This document shows, in pieces, positions 20,990 to 33,532 of a DNA stretch of 64,000 nucleotides (position 1 is its first letter; each line of letters begins with the position of its first letter). Source of the stretch: Sweltsa coloradensis (Eukaryota > Arthropoda > Insecta > Plecoptera > Chloroperlidae); the NCBI GenBank assembly GCA_024449915.1, contig JAMZAV010000636.1, forward strand, positions 434,001 through 498,000. The letters run 5' to 3'. Both the position numbers and the translations under genes were made by a program. The notes under the pieces were generated by a model. That model did not search any database and was not told the origin of the DNA. It was given only the letters and a program-made list of their open reading frames with translations.

Positions 20990-23940
20990 TCCAGTAATAA
21001 TAACAGTCCCATATCACTATAGGCCCTACCATGAATTAGTATCAAGGTCACAGGTGGGAAATAATAACTACTGCAGTAAATTTGTAACACACTTCACCTG
21101 GTGATGATGTCTGCAGCTAAGTTAAAGTTACCAATAGCTAATTTAAAGTTTCCACTTCCCATATTATAGCAGAGCATCTGCAGTTGCTATAATGTGATGT
21201 GCTCTGGAAAAAGGGACCTTAAGTCGCACTTACTACTTCGGGAATATAGGAGGTTTTAAATTGCTGGGTATAAATTATGTTGATTTCATATTCTTGTTGA
21301 AACGGCCAGATATCGGTGTTCTGTAACTTAAACTTTTGTTAGTGCAAAAAAATTGGCCATAGATGTGAAATATATTCACATTTTTTATAGGGGGGAGGGA
21401 ATTTTCAAATAAAAATGTTGACTAGATGTACACTTTTCCCTTTAAGTTGTAAACTGTTGATTTATTATTAGTCATAAATTAAAATATGAGTTTTTTAGCC
21501 ATTCATTAATCATTGTAGTTATTTATGAACTATCTCTGTCCTTGCATACTATTATAGGCCTACTTATAAATGCGCTACACAATACACCCACACACGTAGC
21601 TTGTAGATGGAGTGACTGTAGGACAAACTCAAAAGATTAGAGGGCTGGTGTTACGCGATTGCTCGTCTTAGTTCCATGTTGTTTTCTCGGTGCCACCCAC
21701 AGCCTTTAATTTCCTATCTGAAACTTATTCACATAAACAGCATCATATCCGTGTACTGTGTTTGGCCTACACTGTACAGTATATTTAAAAGATTTTATTT
21801 AGGTCTATCAATTCCGTACTAATATTGTACTAACATATTTAGCATCATTGTTAAATGCCTAATGGGGAATTCTCAGTCATAACTTGTTTTATCATTGCAC
21901 TAAATTAAGATCTAATTTCTAAATACTTTTTATTAGAATACTAAATTTTGCTGTTTGGATATTTTCATTTATAAATTGCACAAATCAAGTCACATTATCA
22001 TACTTCGGTATTGTATTCCAACCAGTATTGTATTTAGGTAATGCCCAATAAACTATATAAGTACTGGTTTTCAATACAAACCACTAAGTGTTTCTTGATT
22101 ATCTAACTTATACAGACTTTTTGTAGAAATTTTGTTTCTAGTGTGCTTAAAACATTTTGTATACGATGTCAATAATTAACTCAAACAATGCGCATCATTA
22201 GGACTTTGGATATATTATTTTAATTTTTGTAATTTTGTGATCTGCTGAGTGCATGAGCACCGAGCAGTGAATTTAGCAGCGTTATCTAGCTGAAAGGTGG
22301 TTGTTAATTAATTCATAACAATTTGACCCAAACTATGTCAAATGCCGTTTGCGCAAGAAATACAGTAGTAAATCTAAAACTTTATATGCTACCTCAAAAA
22401 AATTCAGTTTCAGATTTATTTCACTATTTAGGTACCTAGGCTACATAATGTTATTTATTTATTACATTATACATTAAAAATATGTAGCCTACTTTCGATT
22501 TGTTAAGATTGTGGCTTTAATTATAATGGTGTTTAAAATTATTTTTCATCCATTCAGTAAACGCAGGCCAATATTAGGACTAGATGGGCAGTCCTTGTGG
22601 GCCTATCATGATTTTTTAATTGTGATGCCTAGACTACCTTCTTATCAAAATCTTGATTATTTTTTAATTTACATATTGGTCGTTGACGCCTTGACGGTGC
22701 CATCGATTAGTCAATTTCAGAAAACTTTTAGCATTTTTGTTTCACAAATAGACAGGCTTGCTAAGCGAAAGGAGGCCTGTCGTATTCCTTGCGTGCTGTA
22801 TGGTTTTATGTCAAATCCTCACGAAGGTGTATAGTAAGCCCTCATTAATTCAAACTCAGTTAATTCAAAGTTGTGTTGGAAGTCCCTACAGATGCTTTGG
22901 GTATAGCCTAGGCCAAGGCCAAGTTCAGTGACATAATATGTTATATTTATTTAAAAAAAATATATATAATTCAAACTGCATTGTTTTGGGGTCCCTTGAG
23001 CTTCGAATTAAAGGGAGACTACTGTATTTCATTGCAACCATTGCAAACAGTGTACTGAATATGATATATACCCGGTATTCATCATTATTCAATATTACAA
23101 GTAAAATCTTTAATTGCCCTACAAGATTGCTGTTTATGTCAATAGTTGTAAATCTCTCACAATTCCAAGATGGTGGTCAATTGCAAATCACAGTTTGGCT
23201 TTCAAACCATTTTCTGGTTACAATAATCCTAGATTTACTGATACAATGATTTGCAAGTGGCCCTGGTTGTATGCATTGTTCTCTAAGGCAGCACTCTTGA
23301 TTATGTAACATGTACCACTGACATACTTGCAAACAACAATAGGTCTGTTCAATTTGGCTATAACAATAAACTCAATGTAGGTACCGGTAGGGCCTAACCT
23401 AATGGACAATGGTATAGAAGAAGGCCCTATATTATGATAAAGTCATAGTATTCCTCCTGTTAACTGCTTGAAACAGGTTTCATTTTTGGCAAACCCGAGT
23501 ATAAAAAGTGGGACAGGACAAACGCATAAAGAAAAGTAGAGTCGAGTTGTTATTCGCCAATCGACACGTACATGATATCGTACGCATTGTATGGGGTTTG
23601 TCAAGTTTTGATAGTTTTGACTTACAGACCCAAAGAAGAATAACAAAAACACTATACACTTGTGTGATATCCGAAGTATACCGGTATGCAGTTGTCACAT
23701 TGTAATTGTTTTGTTGGTATGTGTAATAAGTAACTTCTTTTCTTTACCAACAAATAATAATTTGAAAGACAAGTATCTAATCAAATATAGAGATAAAACA
23801 AAGAAAACTGTATTTTTAAACATTGCTGACATATATTATAGTAGGCCTACCAGGTAATCATGATTGTCACTACAAATTAGTAAAAAGATCCATTTACAAA
23901 ATGTGTATTTCCTATTTACACATAGTTTCATGCTTGCTTT
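20990..23940. other. no gene recognised
   Basis: AT-rich unique sequence. A 107-residue frame at 22511-22834 has no recognisable motif, and its base composition matches the surroundings, so I do not call it. Confidence 0.5.
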
Positions 23941-23954
23941 TGCACCTGAAAGCT

Positions 23955-24215
23955 TGTTGGTCTTTTGGGCTTATCTCTCTTTTCAATGCAGGTCCTGGGT
24001 TCAAACCATGGTTCCAGCATTTTGTTTAAATCTTTCTACGACTTATGTATACCTAATTATTTATAACAGTTGGGTACATAGTAAGTAAAAGGTGACTTTG
24101 GAGCCAACAATAAAGCACAGTCATACAAAATCTTATACAGTAATAATGTCCGTGACTGAAAATCAGTACCTACCTTGTACCTGAGTGGGTCGACTCTAAA
24201 ATCTGTTGAAGGCTA
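23955..24215 (+). mobile_element. diverged tRNA-Gly-type SINE
   Basis: Head GCTTGTTGGTCTTTTGGGC...TTCAATGCAGGTCCTGGGTTC corresponds to the tRNA part at 6302-6374. It is followed by GGTGACTTTGGAGCC and a decayed form of the terminal hairpin (GACTGAAAATCAG...CTGAGTGGG). It is shorter and older than the 6300 copy. Confidence 0.7.
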
Positions 24216-24412
24216 TTTCCCTGTTTTGTTTTACCAAAAAATTTCAAGAAGATTTTAATTTGAAAAGAGTATGCATTCTGTCAAAGCAGTGTTTGGCCGT
24301 TATTGTAACCAAAACGTTAAATAAACAAAATAAATAAACTCTTAGTGTTCAGTATATCGGAGATTCCAATACTAATGAATTCAGCACAGAACCTAGCTAG
24401 TAGTAGTAGTAG

Positions 24413-25320
24413 TAGTAGTTATGTGCTGTGAGAAATACAAGCAGTGTTTACTGCTAGACCCAGACCTAACATGATGACATAGTTGGCCAAATGTGGGCAT
24501 TTCAGAAGAAGATAGACCTGTATGACTTTTTGAATTGAAAATGAAATAGATTTTTGGAGTTGTGTTAGAAGGCCTTCTATAATAGTACTGGTGTATTTCA
24601 CTCAGTAATACAGGTGAGCCCTCTTTTACTCTACTTTTGGCAAAATTCTAAATTTTATCACAGTAATTTTAACGTTTGTTAGTTACAAAAGTCAAGATCC
24701 CTTGTTTTTTATAAGGATAGAAGTTGACTTCATAATAGTACTTGAACTTCACCCTACCCTACAGTCACTTGAAGTAGGTATAGATTTCCATCGCCAACAT
24801 AGATTCAGAAATAAATAGAGGTAGGCCTACCTGTATCTTAACAATCAAAATGGTTATTTTTTTATACCAAATGAACTGCCAAATTGGCAAATATTATGCA
24901 TTGCTTGTACAGACAACACTGCTTTAAAGAATGTACTCACTGTATCCCAATGCAACAATTCAATAAATTAAATACACCTGTAAGCCATATTGTTGTAGCC
25001 ATCAACCAAATTATGAAAAACCTTGTTTGTGTTATAACTTATACTAGAAATGAACAGACCTATTGTTGTGGCCAACAGTTGTGAGAACTCATACATTGTG
25101 ACCCAGAAGAACCAGGCTTCATGAGGTGGTAGACCCCTGCAGTTAGTTTTTTAGTGATCACAACTCACAAGAATGGTGCAAAATATCTAAAAACTGATGG
25201 CAACAGTAATGTGTTTTTGTTAGAACTATATAACACAAGAAAAAATATTCAAATATAATAATTGGTACAGATTGTATTTCAAGCATTTAATGAATTAAAT
25301 AATTAAAATTTAAAAATTTA
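24413..25320. other. no gene recognised
   Basis: Unique AT-rich sequence after a short (AGT)n run at about 24398-24419. No family assigned. Confidence 0.5.
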
Positions 25321-25330
25321 ATTGATTTAA

Positions 25331-25412
25331 AGTCCCCCACTGAAAATCAGTTATATAACTGAGTGGGCAGACTCTAAATAAAATTTATTTATTTATTTAT
25401 TTATTTAATAAT
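25331..25412 (+). mobile_element. SINE tail-only copy
   Basis: AGTCCCCCACTG, the terminal hairpin and TAGACTCTAAAT-like junction (here CAGACTCTAAAT), then (ATTT)n. The body is missing. The start point matches the copy at 41032. Confidence 0.8.
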
Positions 25413-25942
25413 ATATTAATAATATCAGACTCCAACATGCGTTGGGTCGAGGGGTGACGAGTCACCATTTTCTCAGGCTATGGCTTATCAGTGCTTGCTA
25501 GCCAGGATCAGCACCTCATCTTCTTTGATGTCTGTTAAGACTGGCATTTCCACTAGTTCTCTCAATTTCTTTCTGTCTTTGAGAGTGTTTTCTTCGTTAA
25601 TTAAATATCAAATTAAAAACTAACTTACCATAACATTACAATCTTTTTTCATGCAGGCTATGTAGTTCACACAAAACCACATCACATAATGTTGTCAGGG
25701 GTCTGCTGCCTTAAAAACAAGAGCAATAATTGAGCTCATTGACAACTCTCAAACTCTTCTGTGCTAGCTTGACCTCGTGGGGGTGGGGTGAGGGGATCAG
25801 ATGTAGATACCAGGCTATAATAATTTTCAACGTTTGGATAAGTGCCAAGCTAGGAGATTTCGCATCAACTCTGTTTCAGTGTTTTCACAACAAACATAAC
25901 TTGATAAAACAAATATTTTCTTTTGGCCTCAATCGTTTGTTC

Positions 25943-26343
25943 TAGGGATGCACACAATAATCAATGTTATGTAAAAAAAAATAGAATTGCATGATTTCTG
26001 AAAGAAAAAAAATATATCAAAAATTGGTACATTATTATGCCATATTATCATCACTATTCAATTTGGTGAATGATAATAATTTGATACTTTGCTATCACAG
26101 GAGACCCCACTGACAATCAGTTAAGATACTGAATGGATAGACTCTAAATATGAATTTATTTTATAAATAGTAATAAAATTTTGTGTGTAGGCCTACCTTT
26201 TTTGAGTTATTCAGTCTTGGATCATGCCCGTCTGCCGGTAGAAATGGAACCGTTTTACCAACATCATTGTTTGATATTATAGATCAATAATGCAGTCACA
26301 TTTTCAATTATCAATCTATTTTATTTATCATTGTGCATCCCTA
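25943..26343. mobile_element. hAT-type miniature element (401 bp) with an internal SINE tail
   Basis: Ends TAGGGATGCACA and TGTGCATCCCTA form TIRs. The flanks GTTTGTTC and ATGTGTTC are a decayed 8-bp duplication (6 of 8). The family is shared with 37418-37855. A decayed SINE 3' tail lies at about 26103-26165. Confidence 0.7.
26103..26165 (+). mobile_element. decayed SINE tail-only copy
   Basis: CCCCACTGACAATCAGTTAAGATACTGAATGG followed by TAGACTCTAAAT, a worn copy of the terminal hairpin, within the hAT miniature. Confidence 0.65.
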
Positions 26344-26659
26344 ATGTGTTCACAATTCAATTAGCAGTTAGTACTTTCTTTCTGGTTTGTACATTGCAAT
26401 ATCGGGCCGGACATACAAGGATAAGAAAAATACCAGTCTACAATATAGCCGGTAGAAATCTCCTTGGCTTGGGTTCTTTTTAATTTGAATGCCTTCATTG
26501 TTCAGTTTTTTTTGGACTTAATAATTTGCTTCAGAACCTTTGTGAAAACCAATGTGCATTTATTTAAATTTAAAACTTGGGCAAGTTTTGTTTGCTTTTG
26601 AACCCATTCTCAGTTTCTTGTTTACATCACTACTAATATGAAATGCTCATTGTTTAATG

Positions 26660-26712
26660 TCCCCCACTGAAAATTAGTTACGTGACTGAGTGGACTTTAA
26701 ATACAAATTAAT
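26660..26712 (+). mobile_element. SINE tail-only copy
   Basis: TCCCCCACTGAAAATTAGTTACGTGACTGAGTGG and ACTTTAAAT: the terminal hairpin with compensating changes (ACGT for ATAT at the centre). Confidence 0.7.
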
Positions 26713-27414
26713 TAATTTTATTCAAATGCAATTCAAGTTTAATTTGTAAAATTTACTGAATGGGATAGACTTGAAATAAATATGCAATTTATAAAGCATT
26801 GAGGAAGGGTACTGTTTATTTTGCAAGCACAAAAGTACTTTTAGGGTTTTCAATACTTAAAAAAAAATAGGAGCAATGATGGCCACTACCCCCTGGAGGT
26901 GACCTGGTGTAATTTGTTCTCATGGCTGCATCGGCCTGCATAGTGGTGTTGGCTAGTGTTGACTATTTTCTCTCTTTTGCTGCTTTTGCTACACTTAAAA
27001 CAGTGTGTTCTCTCAAATACACCTACAGGGCTGACATGGAATCTCAAAAGAGGTTGCCATTTTCTGAATATCTTAGTTGTGATTGAATTCTTGTACGTTC
27101 AATCACAACCAAATGTTTGGGAAGAGGAGCTCTTTTGAGTTTCACCATCAGTCCTGTCTCTGCATTGGGGAGAACACTCTATTTAAGTGAAAAGTTTCGA
27201 CGTGGGGGGTGGTAGCCCTGAAGCGCAAAAAAGACTTAGGTAGTATAAAAAGCGGTTTTTTGACCCATTTTTTGTGTTTTTTATCAATATTTTTATTGTT
27301 TTTGTATAATATTTTTATATTTATATTGTATTTTGTTTAATATTGTTAATAAATTATATATTTTCCAAAGAAATTATTATTTATTGTTTGTTATTAATAT
27401 ATTGGAACCATTGG

Positions 27415-27605
27415 AAAATAGACTAAGTCCATAAAATAGGTCAACCAATAGTTGGCCTTGAAAAAAATGGCTAAGTCCATAAACTAGGTCAACTGCTGTT
27501 AGCAGCTGACCTAGTAAATGGTTAAGCCTAAAAGGTAGGTAGGCCAGGATGGCCTTGGAAAAAAAGACTATCTCCATAAATTAGGTCAATGCCCAAATGG
27601 CCTTA
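27415..27605. repeat. minisatellite, about 49-bp unit, four degenerate copies
   Basis: Units begin at ACTAAGTCCATAAA-like sequence at about 27420, 27470, 27520 and 27566, each followed by AGGTCAA and GGCC. A related word occurs near 27853. Confidence 0.65.
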
Positions 27606-28250
27606 TTCGGCAACCTTGGTTACTACCAAGATTGCTTTCCATAAGGCAACTTGAACACTGAAAGAACATGGAGAGAACGTGTTAATTACATGCTAGAGCA
27701 ATGGGAATAAGAAGGTGCTATGTACAAATGAATTATCACAACAAATGGCAGGGTAAGATAATATTTATTGCACAGCTGTACAATTATTAAACAATGTAAG
27801 AGTTACAACATTATTTTGAACAGTGCCGTACAAGTGGCTGTGGGAAAAGAGACTATGTCCATGGCCTTGAAATTGCAAAGTGACAAGGATTAGTACGTGG
27901 TCATCTCACCAAATTTGTTTCGGAGGTAAGCTGTTTTTTGTTTTGGACAGCGATCCGAGGGGTGGTAGGAAGCGGCGTAGAAGTTCTGCGAGCGAAGTTT
28001 GGAGGTTGCGATGCCAAGGTGTTCGAAGTGCAAAGTGTTAGATGCACATCACATCAAAGACATTTCCAATCTTCTGAAACAACCACAACATAAAATTATT
28101 TTTTAAATAGCTACATTTTAAGCCAGTGATTGAAGCAGCATAAAAAAGTACAAAATAGAATTGTGTGTGTTCAACAGTAATGAAGTTGAAAATGTGGTAC
28201 ACAACATCTGACACAAGTATGTGTGGCAATCTGCAATAGAATAGAACACC

Positions 28251-28373
28251 ACAAATTTTTTACTAGGAGAGTGGGAAGAGAACCAAAAGACCCACCTGAT
28301 GGACAACTGAAAGAATTTTGAAACTTTTGTCAAGAAAACTATTAAAATCACAAGGGGTTTCTTGAAGCCTTTA
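28251..28373 (+). other. possible isolated exon-like segment
   Basis: TTTTTTACTAG precedes and GTAAGCTG follows a segment that reads GRVGREPKDPPDGQLKEF, then meets a stop. Splice-like borders are visible but no partner exon or known domain was found. Weak. Confidence 0.15.
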
Positions 28374-28809
28374 AGGTAAGCTGCTGGGTTTAGTAATTTG
28401 GTACTTTTTTTTAAAGAATTGGTTGATCTATTGTACTAGCTTTTATTATTTGCATTTTTACTACAGATTTTGTTGTCAAAACAATTTCAAGTTGATTTTT
28501 CACCAACAATGTGTTTGCTCATGGTTAGACATTCTATGTTGAAAGTTAAGTCATTTTCTCTTTGAAGGCGGTTACCTAGAAAGAGGGAGTTTGAACCCTG
28601 GTCAAGTTGGATTTTTCATTTCAGAATATTGTATTAAATACTAACAAGTCCATGTAGGGGAGTGTTCCAGGCTAACCAAATTGAGAAATTTAATGGTGAA
28701 TTTTAATTTACGTTACTTAATACATTCATGTGAATACATACATGGACAGCTAAGTAGGCTGTGCTACACTATTAGATTAACACTTTTATTATAAGGAACA
28801 CAATCTGAA

Positions 28810-28940
28810 AATTACAAAATCCAACTCGGCCGGGGATTGAACCCGGGTCTCCCGCTTGCTTGCCGAGTGGTCCAGTGGTAAGACATCCGCCAGGCAAGCA
28901 GGGGACCCGAGTTCAATCCCCAGTCGAGTTGTTTTGTTAT
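28810..28940. repeat. two tRNA-like sequences in inverted orientation
   Basis: The plus strand GAGTGGTCCAGTGGTAAGAC...GAGTTCAATCCCC is tRNA-like, with an A box and a B box. The minus-strand half (28815-28865) carries the matching GATTGAACCCGGG element. The two halves pair over ACTCGGC/GTCGAGT and CTTGCTTGCC/GGCAAGCAG. This looks like SINE heads joined head to head. Confidence 0.6.
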
Positions 28941-29007
28941 GTCTGGATTGTTTTCCATACGTCAACTTTTCCACCACTAATTCCTTTAGGCCTACTAATT
29001 AAAGTTA

Positions 29008-29692
29008 CTAGGAAACGCTCAGTTGGACGCGTTGATAAGCGAGCACGTGCTATAGCTAGACCCACATTGCACATTTTTTAAAATTTTAAAATTTGCGACG
29101 TTCGCTGTCCACGGGGCCATGTTTCCAATATTATTTGTAAACCCGTGGGTAAACCTTTACTTTGTGAATAAAATCCACCGCCATCTAGAGGACCTTGACA
29201 TCATTTCTTTGGGAAAACTATTTTAACTCTTTGGAAATAAATAATACTCTGCTTCCTCGATAGTATTTTGATTACTTCTAGGTGGCAGTGCATAGTGACC
29301 AGAATTCTCGTGGACTTTTCGTTGCCATGGTAACGTTACTTTTGTTATAATGTAATTTCCATCTACACTATGTACTTATCGGATCAAAATAAAATTAACA
29401 TATTCGATTCATGACCGGACAGACATTCTAAATGATTTGGCCACCTCAGATTTTGTCGCCGTTTAGTTTGAAAAAAAACTTTTGATTTACTTTAATGTAA
29501 CTTTTTAACTTTTTGAACGATTTTGCCACAAAACTAATGGCATTCAATCGAAAACGAAGCTTGCGGATGGTCCAAATTTCAACTCGATCCGAGCCTCCGT
29601 TTGAACGTTATGGTGAGATATACAAACAAAAAAACAAAAACAAAACCAGTGACTATTTTTTCCGGCAGAGTCAAATGGAAACGCTCGCTTAA
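29008..29692 (-). mobile_element. Helitron/Helentron-like non-autonomous element, TAAGCGAGC family
   Basis: On the minus strand it starts TTAAGCGAGCG (29692) and ends with hairpin AACGC/GCGTT and CCTAG before host T (29008). GCTCGCTTA occurs just upstream of the hairpin, inverted to the 5' start. The interior includes GACTCTGCCGGAAAAAATAG, an A/C-rich tract, GAAATTTGGACCATCCGC and TTGCCATGG-type words. It is the same family as 44766-46759. No coding capacity. Confidence 0.65.
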
Positions 29693-29914
29693 GGCTATTG
29701 TACCACCTCTGGCCGATAATTTGAAAGTCGAAGAAACATGTCTGAAAAGTTTGCTGAATGAAAGAAGGCCTTTAAAATTACAGGAAAAAAAATTGTGATT
29801 GTGTGATTGTGAAATTTTTTTTCCTGTTATTTTAAAGGCCTTCTTTCATTCAGCAAACTTTTCAGACATGTTTCTTGGACTTTCAAATTATCGGCCAGAG
29901 GTGGTACAATAGCC
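29693..29914. mobile_element. palindromic miniature element with TTAA duplication (222 bp)
   Basis: TTAA flanks at 29689-29692 and 29915-29918. The two ~103-bp arms, each beginning GGCTATTGTACCACC, are reverse complements with only one or two differences, around a short GTGATTGTG-repeat centre. The TTAA target suits Kolobok or piggyBac mobilisation. It landed at the end of the Helitron-like element. Confidence 0.85.
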
Positions 29915-30027
29915 TTAATGAAATAATTATAGTTGCCGTTAGGTGACATTTCGTGATCAACTATCAAAATTTCCATTTGAGTAATTATCTAATCATCAGC
30001 GATTGATGACAATAATTGTCGTAAAAA

Positions 30028-30095
30028 TTTGCCACAATTGGGGATCGAACCCAGAATCTCCGCCTCAACAAAGAGATGCTCTACAAATCGAATAA
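30028..30095 (-). repeat. tRNA-like sequence (SINE head)
   Basis: The minus strand GATTTGTAGAGCATC...CTGGGTTCGATCCCC has A- and B-box elements and a T-arm-like stem. It is followed on the plus strand by a segment duplicated at 34680-34800. Confidence 0.5.
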
Positions 30096-30235
30096 TCAAT
30101 GTTTATGCTTTTGATCACTAATCCATTGTAATCGATACTGGGAATTTAAAAAAAATGCTTAATCTTATATAGTGGATTTCTTAGGTCTTTCACTAGGACA
30201 AAACTTTGCTATATTTAAACATAAAATTACTGACT

Positions 30236-31138
30236 TTTGCTACTCTATTGTTGCTTGAGCTACTAAAGGAAGTGTTGGTACTTTAATTCTTTTTGGTTTA
30301 CGTTTTACCAAAGTGGTTGTGTACGTCTGTGTGTGTAACGTGTACAGATCATCTGACTAAACTTACTACTTTATTGTTGCTTGAGCTACTGTGAAGTGTT
30401 AAAACTCTTTCATTTATTTACTATTGTTTTTGAAAGGTGTTTGTGTATGTGTGTTGTGTACTTTAAAGTCAGCCAGACAGGCTGGTTATCACTCAAACCC
30501 AGATCATCTGGCTATGCTAACTACTCTTTTTTGCTTGAGCTACTGTAATAAGTGTTATTACTTTCCTTCTTTAATTGCTTATGTTTTTAGAAAGTAGTTA
30601 AATTGTCTGGGAATCAAACCCAGATCATCTGGCTATGCTTACTACTACTCTATTGTTGCTTGAAGTATGGTACTATAAATGAAGTGTTCAAACTTTGGTT
30701 ATTTAATTGTAAACATTTTTGCATGTGGTTGTGTATGTTTGTTGTTGTATACTTGAAAGTCAGCTTGTCTGGGACTCAAACCCAGATCATCTGGCTATGC
30801 TTACCTACTACATATTCTACTGTTGCTTGAACTAATACAATTAAGTGTTAAAACTTTGATTATTTAATTGTTAAAAGGTTTTTGCAATTGGTTATGTACG
30901 TCTGTTGTGTTGTTTGTGTGTTGTGAACTTGAAAGTCAGCCTGTCTGGGACTCGAACCCAGATCATCTAGCTATGCAAACTACTCTTTTGTTGCTTGAGC
31001 TACTGTATTCAAGTGTGAAAACTCTACTAATTTAATGTTAAATGGTTGTATTTGTCTGTTGTGTGTATGTTGTGTACTTGAAAGTCAGCCTGCCTGGGAC
31101 TTGAACCCAGATTATCTGCTATGGCAACTACTATGTTG
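30236..31138 (-). repeat. tandem array of tRNA-like units (125-170 bp)
   Basis: Six units with a TTGCTTGAGCTACTG landmark (30250, 30377, 30531, 30655, 30824, 30991) and a CTGGGACTCAAACCCAGATCA landmark. On the minus strand each unit reads as a tRNA-like sequence: TAGCTCAAGCAACAA, an anticodon-arm region, and B box GGGTTCGAGTCCC closed by a perfect CTGGG/CCCAG T-stem. Spacer length varies. The array is cut by the LINE at 31139 and resumes at 34545. Confidence 0.8.
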
Positions 31139-32515
31139 TCTTCTTTCTTCTTTTCATATGCCCCCAATCGGCCTACACAGCCATCATGTGTTCGTCGCGT
31201 TATCCAATAGAGACGCGATTCCCTTTGAACATGCGTCATGCTATCTGGCATCGCGTCACGTTCAGTCTTAGTCCTTTCACAACTGAAAAGATATCGTCGA
31301 TTCTGTTCTTCCTTACCGCACAAGCTGCATAGGCTTGAATAATATGCCATTCTTACTTTGTGTAAATGTTGACCCTGGCCCTGTGTCAAGTCTGAACTGG
31401 GCAGATTGGATCTTTCTGTTCTTATATCTGGGTGGTTTTGTCTAGATACTATACTTTGCCATGGCTTGACCTTTGCATCCTCCTCCCACTTCCTCTGCAC
31501 ATAGTTCTTAGCAGCAGATGTTAGATGGGACTTAACTGTCTTTATAAGACACTTGCCTTCTCAGTTTGTGGCATCTTGCTGCCCCTCTTTGCCAAGAAGT
31601 GTGCCTTCTCATTACCATGCAGATTGCAGTGTGCAGGTACCCTCTGTAGTATAACTTCTTTTCCCTCATAATTCAGTCTCAGAATGTGTAACTTACATTC
31701 CTTGTCCACCTCATCCTTGCTCGCAACTGCCTGCATTGCCGCCATTGAGTCAGAAAGTATCACAATTTTATTTTTTGGGTGACCTGCTACCAGCTTTAGT
31801 GCTTCCAATATTGCCTTTAGTTCCCAATCATAGTTACTACCATTTCTTCCTGCAGGAAGTGTCTTCTCAAATTCTCTACAGTATATTCCTGCTCCAGCAT
31901 TGCATTCTCTAGGTTTTACCGATCTGTCTTTATACAAGTACAGCCACTCCCTTTCAGGATATCTGCTATGTATATGTATCAGAGTTACTTGTCTCAGCTC
32001 TTCTTAATTGCAATCTTTCTTTCGTCTACTTATCCCCTCCACTTCCAGTTCATGTTGAACGTCTAAAACAGCCACCCTGATAGGTTTTGGCAGCTTCATT
32101 CTGTTTTCTAGATTAACATAACGTCTCCCATGAGCTCATTCCTTAATTCACTGGCTGTAGTTATGAAAGTTTTATGAATTTTTAATCTCTCATATGGCTC
32201 TCTGCTCCAATATTCTTCATCCAGCCTTATCATCTTTTCATGTAGACACACTGCAGCCACATTTCTTTGAGACTCAAGTGGTGGGATGTTTGTTCTGGCC
32301 TGCAGAGCTGTGATTGGAGTGGACTTCACTGCTCCTGTGGAGATTCTCATAGCCTGGTTTTGCACCGTGTCTAGCTTCTGCAATTTACTTTTAGGTGCTG
32401 TGACAAGCAACACACTTGTGCATTCTAGTAGTGGTCTGATGTAAGTCCTGTATGTTGTGGTTGGAACTTCTGTGTTGGCTCCCCAGGTAACTCCTGCCAC
32501 CATCTTCAGCAAGTT

Positions 32516-32898
32516 GATTGATTGAATATTGCTTAACGTCTCATATTTGTGCACTTTGGCTAATCGAGACGATGAGTGGTGATAGATGAGGATGAAGTAT
32601 GAACAGAAGGGAGGAGGGGAAACCCGGTACCGGCACGTAGCCTACTCCTTTCGAAAAGTACCAAGGGGACCAACGGCTTAACGTCCCATCCGACAGGACG
32701 GTGTAACTTTGACAGTCATATAGGTTCCTCCACTAACCCGGATTGCCGAGCAGACGTCAAGGAGAACTCAGCCGTTACACTAGTTTTCGAACCCTCCATC
32801 TGCTCTAACCAGCGGTATACGTGAGTTTCAGGGTAGAGCTGTCACCCACTCTACCCATGACCACGCCCGAATCTGCTTAACTTCGGTGTTCGAGTGGG
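32516..32898 (-). mobile_element. chimeric 5S rRNA/tRNA-headed SINE (383 bp)
   Basis: Flanked by a perfect 11-bp duplication TTCAGCAAGTT (32505-32515 and 32899-32909), in the middle of a LINE frame that otherwise joins. On the minus strand the head (32898-32841) reads GAAGTTAAGCAGATTCGGGC then GTGGTCATGGGTAGAGTGGG, which matches the internal promoter region of 5S rRNA genes. A tRNA-like segment follows (32824-32770: GGTTAGAGCAGA and GGAGGGTTCGAAAAC). The central part contains GGATGGGACGTTAAGCC. The tail is AATC-type. This is the layout of deuterostome 5S/tRNA SINEs (DeuSINE type). Confidence 0.8.
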
Positions 32899-33532
32899 TT
32901 CAGCAAGTTCATTCTTCTTTTACTTAAAAGATACCCTCCTATCAATTTGCTTCTCTCCCGTCATCTTACGGTCACTTGCCATGCCTAGGTACACAGCATT
33001 TTCATCTTTGTTTTTGCTCCATACTTAATGTTGAAATCTGGTTCTACCTTGCTTGTTGAGTGATAATCATAGACTTATTTTTTTATTTATTTATTTAAAT
33101 TGAGTATTATTGACTACCATACCATTCTCAGACCATTCATATAATGCTTTCATTATACTACAAGGGTTTTATGCATCTTATTAAAACCTTCTTTTACATC
33201 CTGCATAAAGTATGCAATTTGGTCCTCAATGCTTCTGTTTGATCGGAATCCAGCTTGATGTGGTGACAGTAAGTCATTCTCTTCAAGGAAGGATTTCAGT
33301 TTCGAGTTTACCATATGTTCCATTACCTTAGCCAGAGTACTTGTTAACGCTATCGGTCTATAACTCAAAACTTTGGTTCCATCTTTCCCTTTCTTCAGGA
33401 TTGGGATTATTTCTGCTTTTTTTCCATTAGTCTGGGACATTTCCTTTCCATGATAAATTGATCAGATGTAGTATTGCTTCCTTTCCCTCCCTAGCAAGGT
33501 TTTTCAAAATTTTTGAATAGATTAAATCCACT

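Noticed and set aside
22511..22834. 107-residue open frame
   Set aside because: No recognisable domain, no splice sites or promoter; length is within chance for this AT content.
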